A DNA stretch of 20,277 bases from Planctomycetota bacterium (GCA_021160865.1 JAGHBS010000034.1:1-20277), one strand, 5' to 3'. Positions 1-7,461 are shown, counted from the first letter of the stretch. The notes: generated by a model from the sequence alone, not told the origin. Numbers and translations: made by a program.

Positions 1-826
1 CATTCGGATGGGCGATAATCTTCTTTTCGACCTCTAATGTTGGCGGCTCATTTATCCAGACGTCAATGGCGGCACCGGCTACCTTGCCGGATTCCAATCC
101 CTCCAAAAGGGCTTCAGGGTCAATTATTCCACCTCGAGCAGCATTTATGAGAAAAACACCGTCGGGCATCACAGCAATTTGCTCCTTCGAGATCATTCCT
201 ATCGTCTCGGGGGTAGCAGGGACATGAACGCTGATATAATTGCATCGTCGGCAAAGGTCTAACAAGTCTTTTATCATCTCAAAGGAGCCATCCGGGCACT
301 TGCCAGCAAAGTAAGGATCATAAGCGAGTATCTTCATTTCCATCGCCGCTGCTCGCTTGGCAAGGGCTTTTCCAACGCGCCCCATGCCAATAATGCCAAG
401 CGTCTTACCAGCCAGTTGCTTGCCCTGGAACTTTTTGCGCTCCCATTCGCCACGAACCAAAGAAGCATTCGCCGGGACTATCTTACGAGATACTGCCAGC
501 ATCATCGCAAGGGTCAACTCAGCCGTCGAAATCGTATTGGCATCGGGCGTATTCATCACAATAATGCCCTTAGCCGTAGCAGCAGCGACGTCGATATTGT
601 CTACCCCCACCCCTGCTCTGGCGATACATTTTAATTTGGAAGACCTCTCCAGCACCTCTTTGGTAACCTTGGCACCAGAGCGGACAATCATCCCATCGTA
701 TCCGTCAATTATCTGGGCTAACTCTTCCGGGCTAAGCCCCGTCTTGACATCCACTTCGACGTCCTCTTGCCTTTCAAGCCATTCCAAGCCTGCCTGATTA
801 AGATTGTCTGCTACGAGAACCTTCAC
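1..826 (-). CDS. serA: D-3-phosphoglycerate dehydrogenase, C-terminus cut by the window edge
   Basis: This enzyme oxidises 3-phosphoglycerate with NAD to 3-phosphohydroxypyruvate, the first step of cytosolic serine synthesis. The 275 visible residues are a D-2-hydroxyacid dehydrogenase. The NAD-binding GxGxxG is at residues 147-152 (GMGRVG), the substrate/catalytic Arg lies in NAARGG (R231), and the catalytic Glu in INEPP (E260). The partner His lies beyond the left edge, so I cannot tell whether the protein carries a C-terminal ACT regulatory domain. The start is GTG, chosen because AGGAG sits 7 bases upstream and translation opens directly into VKVLVADNL. The aminotransferase gene upstream ends 29 bp before it on the same strand, which suggests one operon for the first two serine-pathway steps. 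SerA is a firm call over other hydroxyacid dehydrogenases because of the ARAGVGVDNID segment and this neighbour. Confidence 0.93.
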   Translation of the reverse strand, partial: MKVLVADNLNQAGLEWLERQEDVEVDVKTGLSPEELAQIIDGYDGMIVRSGAKVTKEVLERSSKLKCIARAGVGVDNIDVAAATAKGIIVMNTPDANTISTAELTLAMMLAVSRKIVPANASLVRGEWERKKFQGKQLAGKTLGIIGMGRVGKALAKRAAAMEMKILAYDPYFAGKCPDGSFEMIKDLLDLCRRCNYISVHVPATPETIGMISKEQIAVMPDGVFLINAARGGIIDPEALLEGLESGKVAGAAIDVWINEPPTLEVEKKIIAHPN

Positions 827-855
827 CTCTCGACTCCTATCATTTCAACCCACTA

Positions 856-1992
856 CTATTTCCAATCCTTTAGCACCTTTGCTGCTGCTGATACCCCCCT
901 ACCGATTTCAACAGCAATTCCACATTCAGCAAGAGCATATTCAATGGCAGCAATTAGTCCAATCGTTTCTATTGGATCGACATATCCCATATGCGAGATT
1001 CTAAACACCTTTCCTTTCAAGTCTCCCTGCCCACCTGCAACGGAGCAGCCGAACCTGTCTTTCAAAATGCCACGGAATTGGCTATCGGAAACACCTTCGG
1101 GCAACCAGATGCAACTGACCGAATCGCTTGGTTGAGACGAAAAGAGTTTTAGACCCATAGCTTGAGCAGCTGATCGCGTCGCATGGGCTAACTTCGCTGT
1201 CCTTTCCCAGATGGTTTCCAGCCCTATATCCAAAATCATCTCAATAGCGACCCTAAGCCCACGAATGAGACTAACCGCTGCTGTATAAGGTGTATCATTC
1301 TTGGCGAGGGATTTTCGGTACGCCTTGAGGTCGAGGTAAACACCAGGCGGGGTTATTGTTTCGATAATATTCCATGCCTTCTGACTTACCGAGACGAACG
1401 CCAATCCTGGCGGCATCATCAGCGCCTTTTGACTACCTGAGACGACGATATCAACACCCCACTCATCAGTCCGCAGCGGCAATGCCCCCAGGGAAGTTAT
1501 ACAATCAGCGATGAGGATGGCATCGGTACGGCTGACTTCCTTTGCAATGGCTTGAATATCACAAACAGTACCGGTGGAGGTTTCGCTATGGACCACGATT
1601 ACAGCCCCGTAATCGCCAGAGGTAAGCTTATCATGGACTGTCTCCGGTGAAATGGCAGTGCCCCATTCAATCTTGACTTCATCTACATCGAGATTTGCAC
1701 GTCGGGCAACTTCGACCCATCTGCTACCGAATTTACCACCATTAGCGACGAGAACTTTCTTATCCCTTCGGCAGGCACAAAGAATAGCTGCCTCCATACC
1801 TGCTGTACCCGAGGCTGCGATGGTAAGTACGTCGTTATCGGTCATGAAAATTTTCTTCAACCCTTCGGTTGTTTGCCCGAACATTTCCCGGAACTGCTCG
1901 GTACGATGATGAAAGATGGGCTTGGCCATCTCGATAAGTACCTCTGGTGGGACTTCCGTAGGCCCGGGTGTGAAAAGTCGCTTTTTTATCAT
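856..1992 (-). CDS. Class V PLP aminotransferase, probable phosphoserine/alanine-glyoxylate type
   Basis: This is a 378-residue fold-type I, class V aminotransferase of the alanine/serine-glyoxylate family. It opens with the family signature FTPGPTEVPPEV. The PLP-binding lysine is K189 in SGSQKALMMPPGL, and D163 in IADCITSLGA is placed to contact the PLP pyridine nitrogen. It lies 29 bp upstream of serA on the same strand, and no classical serC is visible. I infer that it transaminates 3-phosphohydroxypyruvate to phosphoserine, a role known for such enzymes in archaea and several bacterial phyla. Sequence alone cannot exclude alanine-glyoxylate or serine-glyoxylate activity. The ATG start is supported by GAGGGAG 8 bases upstream. 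The length is typical of the family. A good promoter (2028-2055) lies upstream. Confidence 0.87.
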   Translation of the reverse strand: MIKKRLFTPGPTEVPPEVLIEMAKPIFHHRTEQFREMFGQTTEGLKKIFMTDNDVLTIAASGTAGMEAAILCACRRDKKVLVANGGKFGSRWVEVARRANLDVDEVKIEWGTAISPETVHDKLTSGDYGAVIVVHSETSTGTVCDIQAIAKEVSRTDAILIADCITSLGALPLRTDEWGVDIVVSGSQKALMMPPGLAFVSVSQKAWNIIETITPPGVYLDLKAYRKSLAKNDTPYTAAVSLIRGLRVAIEMILDIGLETIWERTAKLAHATRSAAQAMGLKLFSSQPSDSVSCIWLPEGVSDSQFRGILKDRFGCSVAGGQGDLKGKVFRISHMGYVDPIETIGLIAAIEYALAECGIAVEIGRGVSAAAKVLKDWK

Positions 1993-2027
1993 ATGTTTAT
2001 CTCCCTCAATCTATTAATCGTACCGAT

Positions 2028-2055
2028 AGTATAAAAAGAAATCGCAAACTATCAA
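2028..2055 (-). promoter_or_regulatory. Sigma70-like promoter for the aminotransferase-serA operon
   Basis: Read on the minus strand, a -35 TTGATA (2050-2055) is followed after 16 bases by a -10 TATACT (2028-2033). Each hexamer matches the consensus at five of six positions. Transcription would begin about 30 bases before the aminotransferase start codon, leaving a short leader. This is a prediction from sequence only. Confidence 0.6.
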
Positions 2056-2194
2056 CCAATCCTCCTTATAGAAACATCGCCAAGCATAGCAGGAAACATT
2101 AGGATTACTCACCAACGATTTTCCCCGCACAAAATCTTCACAATGAGAGGGCGGTTAATGTGTTTGTTAAAAACTTGCGATATTTTTCAATTTC

Positions 2195-2223
2195 TTGACG
2201 AAATGCACTTTCACTTTTACAAT
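2195..2223 (+). promoter_or_regulatory. Sigma70-like promoter for ino1
   Basis: TTGACG (2195-2200) and TACAAT (2218-2223) are separated by the optimal 17 bases, and each matches its consensus at five of six positions. Initiation near 2230 would give a leader of about 105 bases before the ino1 ATG at 2337. It is the best promoter match I found in the window. Confidence 0.65.
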
Positions 2224-2336
2224 CAGGGGTTAGGTTTTGGTAAAATCTATTTCCAGCAGGATTTTGTTTTTATTGTTTATTTTATCGAACCATTTTGATA
2301 TGGTGGGATGAGGTAAGAGAGAAGCAGAGGAACATG

Positions 2337-3509
2337 ATGGACAAGATTCGCGTGGCAATAGTGGGAGTCGGCAATTGTGCTTCTTCGCTGATTCAGGGAA
2401 TTCATTTTTATGGAGATACTTCCATCGAGGCTGCTGTCCAGGGTGTCGGGCTGTTGCATCCGGAGATAAACGGCTATCGACCACAAGACATCGAGATCGT
2501 TGCTGCAATAGACATCGATGCCCGCAAAGTAGGCAAGCCATTACATGAAGCCATCTTCGCGCCACCCAATAATACCAAAATCTTTTATGACAAATTCCGC
2601 TACGATCATGTAAAGGTGGCTATGGGCAACGTCCTCGATGGTGTCTCAGAATATATGATGTCCTATCCGGAGCATCAGCGATTCGTAGTTGCTGATAAGC
2701 CAAACGCTACTATATCAGATATCGTCAAGCTGCTCCGTGATAGTGGAGCGGAGATATTGATGAATTACGTTCCTGTCGGCTCACAAAAAGCAGCAGAGTT
2801 CTATGCAGAATGCTGCTTAGAAGCCGGTGTGAGCCTGATTAATTGCATGCCAGTATTTATCGTTTCTGATCCGCAATGGGGCAAACGGTTTACCCAAGCT
2901 GGTATCCCTTGCGTCGGCGATGATGTAAAAGCGCAGGTCGGTGCCACAATCGTTCATCGAGTCCTTACAAGATTGATGCACGACCGTGGCGCCACTATCG
3001 ACGCAACTTATCAACTTAATACCGGTGGAAATACCGATTTTCTCAACATGCTTGATCGCAATAGACTTGGCTCGAAGCGTATCTCGAAAACTGAAGCCGT
3101 CCAATCCCAGCTGGACGTACCTCTACCACCGGAGAAGGTGCATATTGGCCCATCCGATTATGTCCCCTGGCAGAAAGATAATAAGATTTGCTTCTGTCGA
3201 ATTGAAGCAAGGGGATTTGGTGCTATACCTTTGAACATCGAATTACGTTTGAGCGTTGAGGATTCACCCAATTCCGCTGGTGAGACAATTGACGCTATCC
3301 GCTGCTGTAAGATTGCTCGTGAACGTGGGCTGGCAGGTCCACTAATCGAGGTCTCAGCATACACCATGAAGCACCCACCGAAACAATTCACCGATGCAGA
3401 AGCCTATCAGATGCTTGAAGACTTTATCAACAATGGTACAACCGTCCAGCAGGCACAGCAGGAAGGGCAGTACGAACCAGCCCAGACGGTAAAGCCAGCC
3501 GAAAAATAA
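2337..3509 (+). CDS. ino1: Inositol-3-phosphate synthase, short bacterial/archaeal type
   Basis: It converts glucose-6-phosphate to 1L-myo-inositol 3-phosphate through an NAD-dependent oxidation, cyclisation and reduction, in the cytosol. The N-terminus has the Rossmann signature VAIVGVGNCASSLIQG, as in actinobacterial Ino1. The downstream core GDDVKAQVGATIVHR followed by LNTGGNTDFLNML and KRISKTEAV is diagnostic of the family. At 390 residues it matches the prokaryotic form rather than the roughly 510-residue eukaryotic one. The frame is open upstream to a TTG at 2295, but ATG 2337 is preferred because AGAGG lies 6 bases before it and homology begins there; ATG 2334 is the close alternative. 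A strong promoter lies upstream. The next gene, 33 bp downstream, is a CDP-alcohol phosphatidyltransferase that could use the product to build an inositol phospholipid. Confidence 0.93.
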   Translation: MDKIRVAIVGVGNCASSLIQGIHFYGDTSIEAAVQGVGLLHPEINGYRPQDIEIVAAIDIDARKVGKPLHEAIFAPPNNTKIFYDKFRYDHVKVAMGNVLDGVSEYMMSYPEHQRFVVADKPNATISDIVKLLRDSGAEILMNYVPVGSQKAAEFYAECCLEAGVSLINCMPVFIVSDPQWGKRFTQAGIPCVGDDVKAQVGATIVHRVLTRLMHDRGATIDATYQLNTGGNTDFLNMLDRNRLGSKRISKTEAVQSQLDVPLPPEKVHIGPSDYVPWQKDNKICFCRIEARGFGAIPLNIELRLSVEDSPNSAGETIDAIRCCKIARERGLAGPLIEVSAYTMKHPPKQFTDAEAYQMLEDFINNGTTVQQAQQEGQYEPAQTVKPAEK

Positions 3510-3526
3510 AAGGTAGCGTTTACCTT
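3510..3526 (+). other. Small hairpin directly after the ino1 stop codon
   Basis: AAGGTA (3510-3515) and TACCTT (3521-3526) form a perfect 6-bp stem with a 5-base loop, starting immediately after the ino1 stop. There is no following U-run, so it is not a convincing intrinsic terminator. It could stabilise the ino1 message or partly uncouple it from the downstream lipid gene, or it could be chance. Confidence 0.3.
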
Positions 3527-3542
3527 CACTGCATCATAAACC

Positions 3543-4427
3543 ATGGGGGAGGTTCTTTGCGCCTTGCCTAAGTGCTTTCCATATCGTACATTTCTTGCCA
3601 TGATTGGAAAGAAAATTGGCAAGGGCTTTTCCATTGCAAGAGATTTTATTGCTCGTGGATTGGTCAAAATCGGCATCAGCCCCAACATCCTGACGTTGAC
3701 AGGGATGGTGCTGACATTGGCTGCGGGGCTATGCCTGGCAATCGGTGCAGGAAAACACTTCGCGTGGAATCTCGACCCCCAAAGCGATTCAAATGCCTTC
3801 CTGCTATTAGCAGCGGTGTTGCTGACACTATCATCAGCGTGTGATATGCTCGACGGTGCTGTCGCACGGATTGGGAATAAAAAAAGTGCCTTCGGGGCAT
3901 TTTTGGATAGCACGCTCGATAGATACAGCGATTTCGCCATCTTCGCAGGTATCGGCATATTTTACGCTACTCGAACTCCTGCAAATATCACTTTCACCCT
4001 TTTGAGCATGATAGCAATGATTAATGCAATGATGATTTCATATTGCAGAGCAAGAGCAGAAAATATCATCGAGTCATGCAAGGTCGGATACTGGCAGCGG
4101 GGCGAACGCTCCACCGCAATTCTCGTGGGAACATTCGCTTATAATATTCCCGCCTTACTTCTCCAGCAATCGTTGTTAACAACGTTCACCGTGCTGAGGC
4201 GGATATTCTACACCCGCAACGTCATCAGATGGATTGAAAATGGCAAGCCGATAGACAAGAAAGCCATAACCGACCCGCGGGAGGGGAATTTCTGGCTGAA
4301 GATTCGACTCTGGCGGTGGGAAAGAGGAACAGTACCCTACGATGTGATCACCACGATTAACCTTTTATGGCTACTTTTAGCGAGGATTCCTGCTACCGAC
4401 CTGCTTCGTCAATGGTTTTTGAAATAA
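3543..4427 (+). CDS. CDP-alcohol phosphatidyltransferase, probable phosphatidylinositol-phosphate synthase
   Basis: This is an integral membrane enzyme that would join inositol 3-phosphate to CDP-diacylglycerol, releasing CMP. The family motif is complete: D101-x-x-D104-G105-x-x-A108-R109, then G118-x-x-x-D122-x-x-x-D126, all within DMLDGAVAR and GAFLDSTLD. The four aspartates bind metal and CDP. Hydrophobic helices flank the motif (about 50-70, 84-101, 128-150 and later). At 294 residues it is longer than the usual 200-230. The surplus is a C-terminal segment (about 205-294) rich in Arg, Lys and Trp, ending in one more hydrophobic helix. Substrate assignment is inferred from ino1 33 bp upstream; phosphatidylglycerophosphate or cardiolipin-type activity is possible. 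The start is uncertain: ATG 3543 lacks an upstream ribosome site, TTG 3564 has GGAGG at a long 12-base spacing, and ATG 3600 begins where homology probably starts. Confidence 0.83.
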   Translation: MGEVLCALPKCFPYRTFLAMIGKKIGKGFSIARDFIARGLVKIGISPNILTLTGMVLTLAAGLCLAIGAGKHFAWNLDPQSDSNAFLLLAAVLLTLSSACDMLDGAVARIGNKKSAFGAFLDSTLDRYSDFAIFAGIGIFYATRTPANITFTLLSMIAMINAMMISYCRARAENIIESCKVGYWQRGERSTAILVGTFAYNIPALLLQQSLLTTFTVLRRIFYTRNVIRWIENGKPIDKKAITDPREGNFWLKIRLWRWERGTVPYDVITTINLLWLLLARIPATDLLRQWFLK

Positions 4428-5848
4428 CTATCATCTTTTTTGTCTTCGCCCTGGGTCTTCTGCCTGCCGATTAGTGTCAATGCAGTAGCATCAGTTATTT
4501 CGACATCAACATATTTACCCGCCAAATTCTCTGGACCGTCAAAGACGACGATATGATCAGTTCGTGTCCTGCCGGTAAGCTGGACCAAATTATCAGAGGT
4601 TGACGAACCTTCCGGTGAAAGCCCCTTATTCTGTTTCTTTGCCAGCGGTGATTTCCCTTCTACCAGCACCTCAACCACCTTGCCTATCAACGCACGATTA
4701 TCCGCAAGCGATACCTCCTGCTGGACCGTCAACAATTCGATATTTCTCCTGCGTTTTACTTCCGGCGGGACGTCATCAATGAAACGCCTTGCTGCTACTG
4801 TCCCGGGACGGGGTGAGTATTTGAAGATATAAGAATTCTTATATCTCGTCCTTCGGATAAGTTCGACGGAAGCCTGGAAATCTTCGTCGCTCTCACCGGG
4901 AAATCCGACGATAAAATCACCCGCGATACCGATCTGTCCAACAATCTGCCTTGCATCATCAATCAGACGATCATAATCCGCCCGGCTGTAGTGCCTTCCC
5001 ATCGCCTTGAGGATGCGGTCCGAGCCGGATTGTGCAGGAATATGGAGATATTCACAAACTTTCGGCAAATCCCGCATTGCTTGAAGGATTGCCCTATCAA
5101 ATCCACCTGGATAACAGGTGATAAATCGTATCCGCTTGAGACCTGTAAGATTATCGAGCCGTTTGAGCAAGTCAGCCAGGCCGACTGTCTTGCCGCTTTG
5201 CTCGAAACGATATGAATTGACCGTCTGTCCCAGCAAGGTTATCTGTGTTATCCCTGCATCGATGAGACGCTTGGTCTCTTCGATAATCTCATCAGGGTTT
5301 CTACTCTGCTCAGGACCTCGGACGTATGGAACGATGCAATACGTGCAAAACTTATCGCATCCCCGCATTATGCGGACGTACGCCTGGGCAGGTAGGTGCG
5401 TTCGGAAAGGGTTACGAAGCAAGTCAATAAAACCTGTTTCAGTAGTAGATTTCTTTGCCTGCCCCCTTGGGGGATCAAGGGCAATCTGAGGCGATGAGTT
5501 CATCGCTGCTGTTATCAGTTCGACCAAACGGTGCAACTGGCCTGGTGCGCAAAGAAGATTAATCCCTTTATGCAGCTTGATAAGTTCCTCACCTGTCCGT
5601 TGAGCCATGCACCCCAGCACGCCAATGATAACTTCCCTGCCAGCAGCCTTTTCATCACAAAGCCGCTCGAGGCGGGAATGAACCTTCCTCTCGGCATGTT
5701 CACGGACCGAGCAGGTGTTCAAAAGAACCACATCGGCTGAATCTTCCCTGTCGGTAATTTCCATCCCCGCCGATCGCAAAAGCGCCTCAGCCAGCTCGCT
5801 ATCAAGCACGTTCATCTGGCAACCGAATGTCTCGATATAGACCCTCAT
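4409..5848 (-). CDS. miaB: tRNA-2-methylthio-N6-dimethylallyladenosine synthase (MiaB)
   Basis: This radical-SAM methylthiotransferase adds a 2-methylthio group to i6A at position 37 of tRNAs reading UNN codons. The N-terminal UPF0004 domain carries the three auxiliary-cluster cysteines C10, C46 (in NTCSVRE) and C80 (in GVLGCMAQR). The radical-SAM cluster is C164-x3-C168-x2-C171 in CDKFCTYC. A TRAM RNA-binding domain follows from about residue 385 and contains a polar insertion around 400-420. The total of 479 residues is slightly long, and the last 20 form a charged tail. NTCSVRE and the whole architecture favour MiaB over the related MtaB and RimO. The gene is convergent with the phosphatidyltransferase, and their 3' ends overlap by 19 bp. 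It starts at ATG 5848. I see no clear promoter in the 128 bp upstream. Confidence 0.95.
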   Translation of the reverse strand: MRVYIETFGCQMNVLDSELAEALLRSAGMEITDREDSADVVLLNTCSVREHAERKVHSRLERLCDEKAAGREVIIGVLGCMAQRTGEELIKLHKGINLLCAPGQLHRLVELITAAMNSSPQIALDPPRGQAKKSTTETGFIDLLRNPFRTHLPAQAYVRIMRGCDKFCTYCIVPYVRGPEQSRNPDEIIEETKRLIDAGITQITLLGQTVNSYRFEQSGKTVGLADLLKRLDNLTGLKRIRFITCYPGGFDRAILQAMRDLPKVCEYLHIPAQSGSDRILKAMGRHYSRADYDRLIDDARQIVGQIGIAGDFIVGFPGESDEDFQASVELIRRTRYKNSYIFKYSPRPGTVAARRFIDDVPPEVKRRRNIELLTVQQEVSLADNRALIGKVVEVLVEGKSPLAKKQNKGLSPEGSSTSDNLVQLTGRTRTDHIVVFDGPENLAGKYVDVEITDATALTLIGRQKTQGEDKKDDSYFKNH

Positions 5849-5976
5849 CGTTCAAAAGTTAGAGCATATCAGAGATAATAGCAAATTTTCAGGCAATTGT
5901 GATACCCGCTGCCAATTATCATGTGAAAAGAGTTTAGAGTACTTCCCCCGGGCTGCATGGAATTGATACTGCACAA

Positions 5977-7173
5977 TCACTTATTCCATCGCAGGTTAGC
6001 CCCCTGCTGGCGAAGTGCTAATCGAAGTCGTTCTGCACCGGATTCGTCGGTGATAAGATTGACAGATTTGCTGTGCGGGCTCGAAATCGTCAACTTGAGG
6101 TGCTTATCTTTCGGTGATTGATTGATAACTATTTCATCTGAGAGAGGAATCTCCACCCTGGCAGCAAACTTACGATAAACCAATCTCTTATCGGTTATCA
6201 CCACTCCTGCAAGACCAGCCTCGGTTTTTGAAAAATCGCCATCCTGAATATAAAGTTTGAAGGTCTCGCCCTGCTGAGGCGTGAACCAATGCTTTATCCT
6301 GCTTCTCACCGCCAATGGTAGCGTTTGCCAAGGGTTGCTATGAAGCTTCAGATACGCTTCATGGACTTTTTTCACAACCGGACTATCAGGTCCACAGACA
6401 TTTCGAGCGAATTCCTCTGCCTGTCTGATAGAAGATATCCCTAACTCGCATATTTCGCCATTTCCGTCAGCTCGGGGTCTGACATCGGTGATAATTGCCC
6501 CGACGGGCGAGCAACGTCGGCAAAGATAATACGGAAATGGCAAACTAAACGGCTCGGGGACATTATCAAACCGATCGAGCTTCTCCAAAAGTTCCCGCCC
6601 CTTCACATCTCCAAGGTCATCCAACTTAAAGATACTACGAGAATAGGTATTATGAACACCTAACTTGCCTCTGTCAGGCAGCTTGCTTGTCCAGACAACC
6701 AGGTGAACCGATAAATGATTGGGATTACCACAAACAACACATCTTCGAGGAAACGATAAGCGGAATTGCTCGTTGTATAACAATGATGGGTCAAATAAGA
6801 AGAATGCTCCCATCTCGTCCACATGTCCAAGACGAACGGGGAAATGCCCCTTTGAAACGGTTCCTGTAGAAATCGCCGAGCGACGAGGGACGGCTGATAC
6901 AGATTTGGTCTTCGTCACTGTCGCTGATGAATTACTCTCCGGGGCAGCTGATTTAACTGGCTCAGTCGGGCCACCCATCAGCCAACTTAATATTTCCTGC
7001 TCAGAAACCTTTGTAGAACCTGGCTGGGCTGACTCAGGCATCTCAGAGGGACGAGCAGGGGTAATTTCAAATACACGCCCACATTGAGGACATTTACCCT
7101 TCTTGCCGATGTATTCAACCGGTACTCTAACCCCCTTACCACAATACTTGCACGCCACCGTGACCATGTCCAT
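5977..7173 (-). CDS. Double zinc-ribbon protein with C-terminal PH-like domain, function unknown
   Basis: I do not know the function of this 398-residue protein. An N-terminal zinc ribbon has C8-x2-C11 and C28-x2-C31. Next is a low-complexity Ser/Pro/Thr linker (about 37-110) containing SEQEILSWLMGGP at 57-69, which looks like a short conserved peptide. A second potential zinc site has C145-x2-C148 and C218-x2-C221. The last 100 residues (about 295-395), with the segment AGVVITDKRLVYRKFAARVEI, resemble a bacterial PH-like beta domain that could bind protein or lipid. There is no signal peptide or membrane helix, so it is probably cytoplasmic. The layout recalls proteins I associate with planctomycetes (recollection only). 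It diverges from a membrane protein gene, and its promoter region holds a perfect inverted repeat. GGAAGG lies 3 bases before ATG 7173 and 9 bases before ATG 7167, so either could be used. Confidence 0.8.
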   Translation of the reverse strand: MDMVTVACKYCGKGVRVPVEYIGKKGKCPQCGRVFEITPARPSEMPESAQPGSTKVSEQEILSWLMGGPTEPVKSAAPESNSSATVTKTKSVSAVPRRSAISTGTVSKGHFPVRLGHVDEMGAFFLFDPSLLYNEQFRLSFPRRCVVCGNPNHLSVHLVVWTSKLPDRGKLGVHNTYSRSIFKLDDLGDVKGRELLEKLDRFDNVPEPFSLPFPYYLCRRCSPVGAIITDVRPRADGNGEICELGISSIRQAEEFARNVCGPDSPVVKKVHEAYLKLHSNPWQTLPLAVRSRIKHWFTPQQGETFKLYIQDGDFSKTEAGLAGVVITDKRLVYRKFAARVEIPLSDEIVINQSPKDKHLKLTISSPHSKSVNLITDESGAERLRLALRQQGANLRWNK

Positions 7174-7229
7174 TTGCCTTCCCTTTCAATGATAGATATG
7201 ATTCCTTATACAGGCACGGCAGCCTAAAA

Positions 7230-7266
7230 AGATATGGCTATTTTATACTATTATATTACCATATCT
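7230..7266. repeat. Perfect 8-bp inverted repeat spanning a promoter, operator-like
   Basis: AGATATGG (7230-7237) and CCATATCT (7259-7266) are exact inverted copies separated by 21 bases. Centre-to-centre distance is 29 bases, nearly three helical turns. The arms flank the predicted -10 element of the minus-strand zinc-ribbon gene, so a dimeric regulator could bind here. The interval is very AT-rich, so cruciform formation or chance is also possible. Confidence 0.45.
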
Positions 7267-7271
7267 GCCAA
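7242..7271 (-). promoter_or_regulatory. Candidate sigma70 promoter for the zinc-ribbon gene
   Basis: On the minus strand, TTGGCA (7266-7271) and TATAAA (7242-7247) are 18 bases apart, each matching five of six consensus positions. The right arm of the inverted repeat at 7259-7266 touches the -35 box and the left arm lies just downstream of the -10 box. The leader would be about 60 bases. Confidence 0.45.
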
Positions 7272-7406
7272 GCACCTGCAAGATAAGATTTTTATTAAAA
7301 TTTTTGCTTCCTATGAAACATCAAGGTAAGTCATCTCATTTACCATTATACACAACACCCTCAACATCTTTGTTGAAGAGTCGGGTAAGTATATTCCGAT
7401 AGGAAT

Positions 7407-7438
7407 AGATGCATTTAAACAGACAGCGTTTTGCATCT
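7407..7438 (+). promoter_or_regulatory. Leader hairpin just before the membrane-protein ribosome site
   Basis: AGATGCA (7407-7413) pairs perfectly with TGCATCT (7432-7438). Inside it, after a 3-base bulge, AAAC (7417-7420) pairs with GTTT (7428-7431), leaving a 7-base loop. The structure ends 8 bases before the GGAAGG ribosome site of the downstream gene. It could tune translation or be a protein-binding site; it matches no riboswitch class I recognise. Confidence 0.4.
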
Positions 7439-7446
7439 GAATAGAC

Positions 7447-7452
7447 GGAAGG
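7447..7452 (+). promoter_or_regulatory. Ribosome binding site fixing a TTG start
   Basis: GGAAGG is 9 bases upstream of the TTG at 7462. No ATG near the N-terminus has a comparable site, so TTG is taken as the true start of the membrane protein. Confidence 0.6.
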
Positions 7453-7461
7453 TACGGTATT

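Larger units (their letters stand above)
1993..2336. other. 344-bp divergent intergenic region with back-to-back promoters
   Basis: This AT-rich gap separates the leftward serine operon from the rightward ino1 gene. It holds one sigma70-like promoter for each direction (2028-2055 minus, 2195-2223 plus), separated by about 140 bp. I see no tRNA, riboswitch fold or long repeat in the middle. A perfect AGGAGG on the minus strand (2061-2066) lies upstream of the minus promoter and is followed by a 13-codon reading frame. I do not call that a gene. Confidence 0.7.

Noticed and set aside
357..797. A 146-codon plus-strand frame at the left edge
   Set aside because: It is the reverse complement of the serA NAD-binding region, whose protein motifs are unmistakable.
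2023..2066. AGGAGG followed by a 13-codon frame (TTG start) on the minus strand, as a possible leader peptide
   Set aside because: The frame overlaps the predicted promoter of the aminotransferase operon, so it would lie upstream of the transcript. It has no serine-codon run or attenuator structure.
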